NCBI GenBank assembly: GCA_973895155.1
Contig: OZ316894.1
Span: 11,656,001 to 11,720,000 of the forward strand
Source of the DNA: Marsupella aquatica
Taxonomy: Eukaryota > Marchantiophyta
DNA: 64,000 nucleotides
Reading direction: 5' to 3'
The translations under genes and the position numbers were made by a program. Below the pieces are notes generated by a model that saw only the letters and a program-made list of their open reading frames with translations, did not search any database and was not told the origin of the DNA. This document shows positions 48,634 through 60,000 of this stretch, piece after piece (the stretch's first letter is position 1; every line of letters starts with the position of its first letter).

Positions 48634-51600
48634 ATGGCGTCGGCTGTCGCGGGACGGCTTCCTTCTTCTCTGCTTTTCCACCAGCACCAGCAGCAGAGGA
48701 CGAAATCTGGTTTCCTTTCGTCGTCATTTTTCAATGAGCTACCATCATCCTTCCGGTCTTCCTCTTCTTCTTCTTCTAGCAGCAGTAGGCTCTGCTCGCG
48801 TTCTACGAGGCGCAACACTACGGTTCGCAGCTCGCTGGCCACCATGGTGTCCGACATGAGCCGAAAAGGTATGTATGTGTTCCAAGTGTCCCTCCCTCCC
48901 TCCCTCCTACCCTTCATCTCTTCCATGTTTTGTTTGTCTTTATCAGGATGTTTTGCCAAACCATGCTTCTCTGTGCACGATGAGAGACCTTGAGAATAGT
49001 TGCTCTTGTACTCACGCATTCGATAATTCCCCTGGGCTGGTTTTCAATAAAATTTCTACGTAGCTCAGCTCAGCCCGGGTCTGAGAGTTCGTGAGCTACG
49101 AGTTTAGTTTTTCCCCGGCTTCTGAAAGTTGCCTCCTCCACCTTACTATTACTTCACTTTCTGCACGGGCGGAAGGCTGTTTTGGCCGGGAAATACTCTC
49201 CTCGTCTAAATGAGGGCTTTGAAAAGCCTCTCTTCTAATTTACTGATGATCACGAGGGAGGTCCCTCTCGTGCCTCTAAGTGTATATTTTTGCATTACAG
49301 CACTGTTTGCAACATTGGGAAGCCACGGAGGCTTTCCATTTTTATCGTCTTAATGTCTACAAGACAGACAATTCCATGTTTTGACGGCTGCATGTCTTGA
49401 TTTGGTACGGCAGCTCCGAAAGGACTTTTCCCTCCCGAACCCGAGAATTATACTGGACCAAAACTTAAGGTAGCTATCATTGGAGCTGGTCTTGCGGGCA
49501 TGTCTACTGCAGTCGAGCTCCTAGAACAAGGTCACGAGGTGAGTTGACTTGCTGACAAAGCTTCCAACTGCCAACGTACAGAGCTTGATTATGATTTCCT
49601 CCTCGTTTTTTTCAATTTTATGGGAAGTGTGCGTGAGCATTATTGACATGTAGATCGTTTTCGTTCTGGAGAAGCATGGCCACTATCTCTTGTTGCAAGT
49701 CGACGGTTTACCTTCATGGCATAGATAAAACAACAGAGGGTAGCATCTGCAATTTTATGCCTTTGGATCTTGTCCGATGACGCCAATACGAAGTTGTAAA
49801 TGTGCAGGTCGATATTTATGAGTCCCGTCCTTTTATTGGTGGCAAAGTTGGGTCATATGTGGACAAAAACGGGAACCACATCGAGATGGGTCTCCACGTT
49901 TTTTTTGGCTGCTACAACAATCTTTTCCGTCTCTTGGCTAAGGTGTGACAGCCGGCTGAATGTGAATAATTGGACCCCTTCATGTATATTACGTGCGGGA
50001 AGATGGTTCCAAGATTGGTCTTGACGAATTGGGTGATTCAAGTGCTGGGACTCTGGCTGTTTAATGTGTCTGACGTGATAGGACTACGCACTTTGCTCAG
50101 GTCGGTGGTGATGAAAACCTGTTGGTCAAAGAGCACACCCATACTTTCATCAATGAAGGTGGCAACGTCGGTGGTAAGGCAACCATTTTTCACCCTCCGA
50201 GTTGGTTTGTACAGCACTACTCGGCTTTGGCCCAAATGACGTACCTTCCTTGATTATGCCTTTACGTCCAATAATACTCTCTTTTGCCTTCAAGGGGTCT
50301 TCATTTCTAGGACCTGTGAACAGATCAACGCATAGGGTCACCATTTAGAACAGTTAAAATGCATGACTTATCACTTCGATTGGCCTGTCACAGAGCTGGA
50401 CTTCAGATTCCTGGCGGGCGCCCCTTTCCATGGCTTGAAAGCTTTTGCCACAACGAATCAGCTCAATGTAAGTAGCTATGTCGCTCATAGTAATCTTCGA
50501 AGTCAGAATGCTCAGTAGTGCTCCCATTGGTTCCGGATTACCCGTTCAATTCCCGTTTTGGAGAGTCCATCCTATATCCCTTCTACGAGAAATGAGTTCA
50601 CTTAGTTTGCAGGCATGGTGGTTCGTATCAGAAGATAATCATGGTTTAGTTTGCTGCTTTATCAGAGTTTGGCTGAGCGACCATGCTGACATTTTTTGCT
50701 GGACCACTGTTGCAGACTTATGACAAGTTAAGAAATGCCTTGGCCCTGTCTACAAGTCCAGTTGTACGAGCTCTTATCGACCCTGAAGGCGCTATGCAGG
50801 ACATTAGAGACCTCGATAAGGTACCTTCGAGTAGTGTTGTCATTCCAGTTTATATGATAGTGTTGTCTTTGTGCTGTACTGTCTGGTGGACCATCAGTGC
50901 GGGGATGAGGGCAATTTAGCTGTCTGGCTATTTCTGAAGATGGTGGAGTTTGAAAGTCATTTTCAATGATGGCAGGTGAGTTTTTCAGATTGGTTCATTT
51001 CACATGGTGGAAATCGCTCCAGCATCACGAGGATGTGGGATCCTATTGCTTATGCACTGGGATTCATCGACTGTGACAACATAAGTGCTCGCTGTATGTT
51101 GACCATCTTCGCCTTCTTTGCGACTAAAACTGAGGCATCACTACTGCGGATGCTGAACGGATCACCTGACCTTCGACTCAGTGGTCCTATCAGTCAATAC
51201 ATCAAGGACAAAGGTGGCAGGTAAGACTGGTATGAAACAGGGTTCCGAAATATAGGGATGTGGAACTATCTGCGTGTTTTCAGAGATTGTGATTTTTGGG
51301 CTCGTTATCTGCAAATTCGTATCGAGCTTTCTCTTAACATTTGGAGTGCTATTGTTGCATGTCTGAATGATTTACCAGGATCCACACAAGATGGGGCTGT
51401 AGAGAGATATTATATGACAACACCCCTGAAGGGACACCCTATGTTTCGGGTTTTGTGTTGCAAAAGGTATATATCCCCACATCTTTTTTTCGTCGGTGGT
51501 GTGTATCGATTTTGGCCTCACGTGGATTTACGGCTGAGAAATGTAGATTTCATGAACGTACAAAAATGGCATTCGGATGTCATTGTGTTGTCGTATTCAG

Positions 51601-53445
51601 ACAGCCTTGCACGGGTTCTTTGCCATCCTGTACCTAGTAGAAGCAATCAACTGTTTGTTGTTTAACAACATCTTACATGGTTATAGAAGTGGTATCAGTT
51701 TTCGGGAACTTCAAGATGAGGGTGTAAGGAAAGTTTTAAAATCAGCTCGATGTGCTTGGCAGGCCACTGAGAGGAAGCTGGTTACAGCTGATGCCTATGT
51801 AGCAGGTAATGATACTTTCCTGTAGACCGGATACTCTGACAGCGGAGGTCGTCCTTGGGTTGTTGAGTGAAGGTGACTTTGTATAGACATCCATCTCCGG
51901 GAAACCTCAGGGGTAGAAGTCTTGAAGCGGACGTTCTGATTGTTTCATATGAACTTTTTGTCATTACAGCTCTTGATATTCCTGGAATCAAGAAACTACT
52001 ACCAGAGCAGTGGCGTGAATATGAGCACTTCGACAATATCTACAAGCTGGTTGGGGTCCCAGTTATTACAGTGCAAATGAGATTTAATGGCTGGGTAACG
52101 GAAATGCAGGATATCGAGAAGCGTCGGTACGTATTCTTGTAACCTCGTGAGGGAATAGTTCTTTGTGCATAGGTTGTTGTGAACCGGATAAGACAAGATT
52201 TCATATAAAAATGAAGAACTTTCTAGCTAGCTCTTAGTTATTTTACCCATGATCTTCAGTGATTAATATAAGCCTGCTCAAACTTGACTCGCAGAAAATT
52301 TCTGTCAATGTTGCTCTGGTCGCACACTTCGCTTGTTCTAATATCCTGTTACTGACCACAAAGTGTTTTTCCAGGCAATTGGAAGTTGCTGCGGGTATGG
52401 ATAACCTTTTGTACTCGGCTGATGCGCACTTCTCCTGCTTCGCTGACCTTGCTCTGACATCTCCATTAGATTACTACAAACCCGGTGAAGGATCACTTAT
52501 GCAGTAAGCATACTATACCCAGCTTTTGTAACTTCTAAATAGAGATCTGATTTACTTCAATGTCTTGCTCTAGACCTCCATTGTGGATATGAGGGCGTGA
52601 AACTCTGCCTCCAAGTTTGATGTATCAATTTGTTCTTGTACTCATGGACAAGCTTCATTATTTCAGGGTTGTCATCACTCCCGGCGATCCTTACATGCCC
52701 TTGACAAATGAGAAAATTGTGGCGGAAATGCATAAGCAGGTATTCAACATGCTTCATATTTGAGGGTTTGAAAAAACTTAGCGTTTCTACTTATGTATAG
52801 AGATAAGTTAGGGTGCTCTGCTATCGGATTCAATTCTCTTACTTTCAATGAATCGCTCTGGTATTAGTCGAAACAAATCCTTGAAAGACGCAACGTTGAG
52901 AACCGAGTTTGCCCGATGAGGTCCTAACGCTCGTCGGAAGGCAATATCTAATTTCTGTGGCTTGCTTCTGTGACTGCAGTTATTAAACCTCTTTCCTTCA
53001 GCTCGGGAACTTGAAATGACATGGTCCTCAGTAGTCAAAATTGCGCAATCACTTTACCGAGAGGCTCCAGGGATGGACCCATATCGCCCTGATCAAAAGA
53101 CACCTATTGCGAACTTCTTCCTGGCTGGGTCATACACGAAACAGGTTTAATTCAAACGACCTTTTTGTAAATTTTCTCTATAAAGTCCTGGACCAAATTT
53201 GCTATAACCTCCTCTATCTTTAGGGATTGACCGACTTCTTTTTTCTGTGACAGGACTACATAGACAGTATGGAGGGAGCAACATTGTCGGGAAGGAAGTG
53301 CTCAGCTCGCATTAATGATGTTGGAGCATCACTGGCTGAGCTTAGTCAAAGGTTGCCAAAGATTGACATCAAGGTTGTAGCAGAGATCTCAGACAACTCA
53401 GAACCAGAAGTTGAACAATCTCAACCGGAATTTACAATCGCTTAG
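48634..53445 (+). CDS. ZDS: Zeta-carotene desaturase, plastid, 14 exons
   Basis: Desaturates zeta-carotene through neurosporene to (pro)lycopene in plastids, with FAD and plastoquinone. Exons: 48634-48868, 49414-49538, 49808-49942, 50101-50173, 50394-50467, 50716-50820, 50976-51220, 51379-51466, 51763-51805, 51970-52126, 52375-52503, 52667-52739, 52980-53144, 53254-53445. Phases join to 612 residues. Residues 1 to about 75 form a serine-rich, basic transit peptide. The FAD-binding GAGLAG is at 102-107. [61 protein letters not shown] and the C-terminal [20 protein letters not shown] are family hallmarks. A tail of about 50 residues beyond the last hallmark is acidic and may be lineage-specific. 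ATG 48634 is the first in the frame. AATAAA at 53568 is a likely polyadenylation signal. No defect seen. Confidence 0.95.
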
Positions 53446-54039
53446 GTAGTCCTAGGGGACAAAGGTATTCGTAGACAGAATTAGTATTCAAAGCAACCCA
53501 TTGATCCTGGTGGTGGTCTCATCTTTGGTCGACTGTAAAATTTGAAACCTTCCGCCAATACAACTCCAATAAAGAATGAAGGAGTTTGTAGTGCTCAAAA
53601 GCAGCGACTGATCTCCGACGGTCGATGCGCCTGCTGGATGGAGCATCAGAAGGGGCTCTGTGTCCCTTCTACATTCATCATTACATGTCAACTGTAAGTT
53701 ATGTTTTCTTCTTGTTCGTTACTCGATGAGAGTACAGAAGGACCGGGAGAGTTCCTGGTGTGAGCAAATTATCAGCAGTATCCACAGTTGTACGAATGTC
53801 GTACAGAGCATGATACAATGCCAGATTCCAATATTTCGACGCACTTTCATTTATCATTGGATTTAATCAAGAGGATATCAGTTTCGTCATGATTTACCCG
53901 GAGCCTCTCACCTTCCTCACACGATAAATTAGAGACAACACCTGGTGTCACGACCTCTGTGTACAGGTTGGTTGCATTCAATACAAAGAAATTCTCGGAA
54001 ATCGTCTCAAATACCCATTTACCCAACGTGTGTGGCCTA

Positions 54040-54320
54040 CCTTCTCCTTCTTGGAGCACAAAAAACCCATCAATTTCCAGATAGTTTCTTACGTGGTTTT
54101 CTCGCTTGTATGTGTTTTCTGTTTCAACTTCTCTGCTGTGACGTTTCTGAGCTTCACCTGGCGTGCCTCTTGCTTCATAGTCTACCTTCGCCGTCTAGGA
54201 GCTCAAAGAGCCTATCAATTTCCACATAGTTACTTCAAGTGTTCCTCTCGCCTGTATGTGTTTTCTGTTTCGACTTCTCTCCTGTCACCTTTTTGAACTC
54301 CACATTCCGTGCCTCTTGCT
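54040..54320. repeat. Tandem duplication, about 140 bp
   Basis: Copies at about 54040-54180 and 54185-54320 share tatcaatttcca, atagtt, ttttctcgcttgtatgtg (or cctctcgcctgtatgtg), ttttctgtttc, acttctct and gtgcctcttgcttc. Confidence 0.85.
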
Positions 54321-54424
54321 TCCGGCTTTCTCTTTCTAATACTACCCGTTCGTTTGAACCTAAATAAAATATAGGTGACTAAAAGAAAACCTTCAAAAGA
54401 TTTAGTCAACCTCCAAAGAAAAAA

Positions 54425-54850
54425 TCCCTTATCATTGACGCTCATTTATTATTTGCCCCCAATTCTTTGTGGCCCCACTTTCATGCTCCCCTAAGTTAAC
54501 GGTCAAAGTACAGGTCTCGAGGTTCACTCTTGGAAAGAAAAGATTCCTTATCATTGACAGGTCTCGAGGTTCACTCTTGGAAAGAAAAGATTCCTTATCA
54601 TTGACAGCGTCACTCTTCCAAAGAAAATATTCCTTATCATTGACGCTGATTCTCTGTGCCCCCACTTTCATGCTCCCCCAGGTCACCTGACCCCAAAGTT
54701 ATCGTGGACTCTCGTTTATTATGTGCCCCCACTTTCATGCTCGCCCAAGTTAATTAACCCCAAAGTTACTCTGTGCCCCCACTTTCATCCGCTCCCAAGT
54801 TAACTAACCCCAAAGTTACGGTCTAGAGGTTATTATCCCCCAATTCAACC
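54425..54850. repeat. Interleaved minisatellites
   Basis: One 47-bp unit (caggtctcgaggttcactct, tggaaagaaaagattcctta, tcattga) occurs two to three times at 54512-54640. A second unit (gtgcccccactttcatgctc, then cc..aagttaa, ctaaccccaaagttac) occurs four times between 54470 and 54830. Confidence 0.88.
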
Positions 54851-54869
54851 CTAAACTGGCTCCAAAGTT

Positions 54870-54965
54870 ATCTAGAGGCTGCACTCTGTTATCTAGAGGC
54901 TTCACTCTGTTAACTAGAGGCTTCACTCTATACAGGAGGCCATAAAAGTAGCTTCTATTGCAATG
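54870..54965. repeat. Triplicated tctagaggcttcactctgtt motif
   Basis: Three copies of about 22 bp at 54875-54940, then gccataaaagtagcttct. On the minus strand this gives agaagctactt and agagtgaagcctctaga, the start of the dispersed repeat family. Confidence 0.8.
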
Positions 54966-55067
54966 GGATAGCAAGATGTGTTTTGGAGTTAGACTTCTCT
55001 CCTAGCATCTTTTACTGCCATCACCCCTCCCGCACTCTCAACTCATGAACAACTTCATTGTATAAAC

Positions 55068-55150
55068 CAACTGGCTTTGGTTAGTTAGCTAGGGGATGAA
55101 CCTAGAGACGGAGAGGTCCCAGGTTCAATCCCCCTCTCCACATGCAGGGG
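55068..55150 (+). mobile_element. tRNA-derived SINE head
   Basis: ttggttagttagctagggga resembles a Pol III A box, and about 33 bases on, aggttcaatccccc matches the B box (GGTTCRANNCC). The tRNA arms are imperfect. The 3' side passes into a TG-rich minisatellite, as SINE tails often do. Confidence 0.6.
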
Positions 55151-55480
55151 TGTAGAGGTATGTGTGTGTATGTATGTGTGGGTGAGGTGTAGTGGAGGGA
55201 ATCATGGTTCTTGGGGTGGAGGGTATGTGTGGGTAAGGTGTACTGATAGGAGTACTGGTTTCTGTGAATCTCTGAATGTGTGTGTATGTGTGGGCGGTGA
55301 GATGTAGTGGTGGGAATCCTCTGAATGTGTGTATGTGTGGGTGGGTGAGATGTAGTGGTTGGAATCCTGGTTTCTCAGGATGTGTGTTTGCATGGGTGAG
55401 ATCTAATGGTGGGAGTCCTGGTTTCTATGTGTGGTTGTATGGGTGAGATCTAATGGTGGGAGTCCTGGTTTCTACTCAGC
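55140..55480. repeat. TG-rich minisatellite, about 50-65 bp unit
   Basis: Repeated units read roughly gtgtgtatgtgtgggtgag, atgtagtggtgggaatcctg and gtttct. Five to six imperfect copies follow the SINE head. Confidence 0.85.
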
Positions 55481-55639
55481 CCTGGCTACCACCAAAGTTA
55501 GCCCTCTTCCCCTTCCTGGTCTAGGTTACCCTGTAGTGATACCCTGTAGTGATGCATCCTCTAAAGTAGTCCCTCTTTGGAGCCTTGGTTCAACCTCTCG
55601 TGTGCGTATTATCCCCTTTGTGGGTTACCCTACAGTGGT

Positions 55640-55835
55640 GTATACTCTGAAATAGAATGTCTATTCTCTATTAGACAGTGATCCATACTCTAAAGTAGAA
55701 AGTGTTTTACTCTACAGTAGAAAGGTCTATTCTCGTGGCGGGTACTCTAAAATAGAAAGTGTCTATTCTCTATCAGAGAGTAGTAGAAAGTCTATTCTCT
55801 ATTGAACGTTCTACTTTAGAGTATAGACTGACCTA
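55640..55835. repeat. Cluster of tctaaartagaaagt / ttctattctct motifs
   Basis: Short units (actctaaaatagaaagtg, tctattctctat) recur six or more times. The last, ttctactttagagtatagac, is inverted relative to the first ones. Confidence 0.75.
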
Positions 55836-57069
55836 CTTTGGGATTTCAAGGCAAAAACAACAACTTCGTTGTATATTGACTCCTGTAGGCCGCGGCCGTC
55901 AGCAACTTGGCCGTCAGTTGACTAGTCTTGAAGACCAAGACGGTCTAGAACTTGGGTGATGTAGAAAAGTGCACACCTGCGGAGAAGATCTTCCCCTTGC
56001 AGATATGCTTAATAACGTCAGGGGAGGAAGCCAGACACACGGAGACGCGATTTCAAAAGGTACTGCAGAGGATCACCGAAAATCACCAAAACTGCTGATC
56101 TCAAGTTCGAGATTCTGATTCAAACAATGAAGGCTACAAATTGCCAACCTCAAGTTCGAGATTCTAATGAAGACACTGAAGACTACGCAAACCTGTAATC
56201 AAAAAGAGGAACTACTGAGATGATTTCCCTTGAAGAGCTCGACAATTAGTAAGAACAATGATCATTTTCTCAGTTCTCCGATCCATTGCGCATGGCCTTG
56301 AAGGAACAGGCTCACAGCCATGCTGAAACAGGGCCAACGAGTATTAAACATTGCTGACAAACGGAGGAACACTGAGATAAATATATTTTCAAATCATCAC
56401 TATCTGATTGAAAATCAGCCATGATAAGCAATTGATTAAGCGATTTTGAGGACGAGTCCGGGTAGAAAAGCTATGAGGCGCAATTTTCAAATGACGGCTA
56501 CCAGTGTATCCGCAGCAATTCCACATCCATTCCGACTTTTGCAAACGAAACAAAGATCGCAATACAACTAATAGAAACCATAGACGGTTCCAACTGGTCT
56601 GGCATTACGTCCCCTTTACTGATTACACAGCGTGTACATTTTTGAACCGTAACAACACAGACCACTATCTTTGTGAACTTGGGCAACGGCCTCATGGAGT
56701 ATTGTTAAGGCAAAACGGCCTCTCTGTCCATCTCTCTCTACGGAACACACTACTATGGACAGCATAACTGTACAGACTAATTTCAGTCATAGAAAAATTC
56801 TCCACTAATTTACAAGCCCGAGGCTCAAGGCCCTATCCTCTTCAGCACGGAACAAAAGGGAAAATAGTCCAGGTCACCCAAATCGTGGTGCATATGGCTG
56901 CACCAGGACTCCCGAGTTACCGACAGCATCTAAAATGTTCATCAGATTTTGGAGGCCCCCACAGAAACTGTCTTTCGGACAAAACAAAGACTGGCTCAAA
57001 TGAAGGGAAAAAATCCCCAAAGTCTGCTGCACAAATCGCCTATCAAGACCATGAATATGGACCTAGACA
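55836..57069. other. Intergenic region between convergent genes
   Basis: No gene recognised. 56085-56180 contains a short direct repeat (cctcaagttcgagattct). The part next to 57069 should be the 3' untranslated region of the minus-strand BAH-agenet gene. Confidence 0.4.
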
Positions 57070-60000
57070 CTACCTGGACATCACTAAATTTGCGATTGGC
57101 AAAGATCCCATGAACATCGAACTTCCCATTGGAGTTCCATGCAAGGCTTTCAGGCTGCTGTCGTTCCCTTTCCTGTGTTTCTTCTGTTTTACTATGTCGT
57201 CGCCTTCTCCATTCTTCCACCTCCGTAGATTCTCGGCATCCTCCAATGGGGCACACTCTCCATTGTCCCCATCACTACTAACGTCCTCTTTCAAGATGTC
57301 CATGCCAAAATCCTTCACTTCACTTACAGAATGTCCTGCAGTCCTGTCCACCCTCGAAGTAACTAAGTCTCCTTGGCGATGCCGTTTCCTACCGGCCTTC
57401 CACTTGAGGCCATTTCCAGAAGGCTTAGTGCTGCCACTGGATACCGTTACCCGATTTTGCTTTACGTCAGAACTAATACCGTCATCATGGGAATCCTGTG
57501 GCAATTGACGAAAAACCAAGCGAATCGGAGTAGACGATCCACCAGATTTGGGGCTCCCTGGTACTTTGCATGGAGACGACGAATTCTGCGCTTCTTGCTG
57601 ACCTTGCGTACCCGTCGCCACTCTAGACTCTTCCTTTAGAGACACGCCACAACCTTTAATGCTTCTATTCCAATCATGTCCATTCTGACTTTGATCCACT
57701 GCTTCGACGATGCCGTTTCTTAACCCATTCACCCGTGACGGAGATCTCTCCTCGCTAGGTGTTTGACCTGGCTCGACGAATAGACTACACTCACCTTCTC
57801 GCAAACGCTGATCCTTTTCCGTGGCCTCTAGTTCAACGGATAGACCTAAGATCATCACTAGATCCGGGAAGCTCGGGATAGCAGCCCATGTTCCATTTAG
57901 CCACTCCTTCGAAGCTCTCACCTCAAAGGGCTTCAGTATTACAGTCTCCAGTTCACCTGCGGATGCCAATCAGGGCATTAGAAACCACTTCACTTTCACC
58001 GCTGTTTCGTTTTTTATGACCAACACCTACAGATCACCTCCCAAACCAACTACAAATCGGCAACCCTCTGACAGAAACAAAATGAAAAAGTCAAACAAGT
58101 AATCAATCTCTAGGCAGTGACCACGGACACGGATGTTAACAGTAACATCCGACGAAATTTTCTTAATCCTTAAGACTACTAGCAGTGAGGAACGGAAAAG
58201 AAGAGGTGGGATTAGCTTACCAGGAATAAAGACACGAACTAGGCCAGATGGTCCGTTTCCACACAAAATTCCTTCCCACCAACCGTCATTCCACCACGCA
58301 TCCACCACTTCACCCACATTCAGTTGCGCTGGAGAAGTAGATTCGGGAGAAGGAGGTCTGATACACGGCCTACCGGAAATCCGAACACCCAGCTTGCACG
58401 GTCCAGATATCTTGCAGCTTGAGATCCATTCCTACATGAGAATATTAGAGGACAAACTTTAGACTCGATGTGCTGTTCAAACTATCAGTTGAAAATCAAG
58501 AGAGCCGGATACACACTCACAGAGGGCTAAAGGAGTTCCTTCTAAGTATCACTCCCGTCGAACATCTGTCATGGGAAAGATAGATAGGTCCGACTTGTAT
58601 CATAAGAACAAAGACCCCGACTTCCTTAAAAAGACGGCATGCGATGCAAGGCATAGGGGACAAGAGGACCCACCTCAAGATATCCTTTTCCGTCTTCACA
58701 AATCACATCATCGTAACGCACTTTCAACCGGCGGGACGATCGTCTCAAGATTGTTGCCTTGAACCAGCATCCTCGCAAGCCACTGTCCTCGGATAGGACC
58801 TCAACATGATCGCCGACGTCATATCTCCAGAGTTCTTGAACTTGATTAGTACCTTGGCCCCTTTCGACATTTCTGGAAAGAAACTTGATATCACTAGGCC
58901 CACTTCCACCGGCTTCACCAGACATACAAGCGTCGTCACCGGCTCCGTCTCCAGAAGCACGATTGACCGTCTTATTCCCAAGCCCTGTACGGCGACGTGA
59001 ACATCGAGCTGTACGAGGACCCCGTCTAACGCGCTTAGATGGATTGGCAGAATCTTCCTCGTCCATTTCAAAGTCTTCACTTCCCTGATCAGATTGCGGT
59101 GAATTTTCACGGGAGGCAGCGATTCGGCAAAGTGAAAGAATAGGCTGCCGCCAGTACCCCTTCACTTCATGGATGTTGAAAGGCTTGATGCCATCGTTGT
59201 CAAATTGACGAGAGCACATGAGCAGCTGTGCCGTCGACTCTGCCGGAAGCGTTGCCAAGCAAGTATCAAAATGCTCAGCAGCCAAAACTGTTGCTACGCC
59301 ATCCACGCACTCCACACTTAAGTCCTGCTGAAACGTGGTGTAAAACACTTCCCGGCTGTGAGGTACGGGAGGGGGAATTCTGCAAGTCAACTCGCTTATC
59401 TTGTGGAACCAACGAACTCTAAGCTTCTTTCTCAGCTTCTTGTCCTCAAAGAGATCCTCGACGTAGGCAATATGCCGATCTTTCTCCTCCGTCATAACAT
59501 AGACAAAGTTTTGCACCTAAATGATCATACGAGCTCACTTATCAGAACTTGGATAACGAAAAACCTACGAGATGTTCCTGACAGACCATGAAGACACAAG
59601 AGACTAGTGGAGCTGATCAAACGAGACATCATCTGACGTTCACCTCTAAAGCATAGAACGATGATGACTGCTCCAAGATTCCAATAAGAAACGAGTGCAC
59701 ACTATCCGGCACAACGTCCTTGGTGTATATCCACAATCACTTCAGCAGATCCTGCCATTGATCACTACGGAGATAAACCCCATCGCTAATAAGAGGAGAG
59801 CGGGAAAGTTTGCATAACTGCAAACACCGTTAGCACCTACGGAGAGCGAATCAAAATCACCGGCCGACGGTAGGTAGGCCAAAGTCGAAAACAATACTAT
59901 ACCATTCTCAACTGCGGGAACTACAAATACTTTCTGCCACACGGTGTAGCGGATACAGAGCTTCAACGAAACAACTCTCACACACGACCCACACCTGCTT

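Noticed and set aside
48603-49019. Minus-strand frame of 138 codons over ZDS exon 1
   Set aside because: Antisense to the ZDS transit-peptide exon; the serine and leucine runs explain the opening.
56885-57508. Plus-strand frame of 207 codons
   Set aside because: It lies antisense to the last exon of the BAH-agenet gene, whose minus-strand frame has clear family features.
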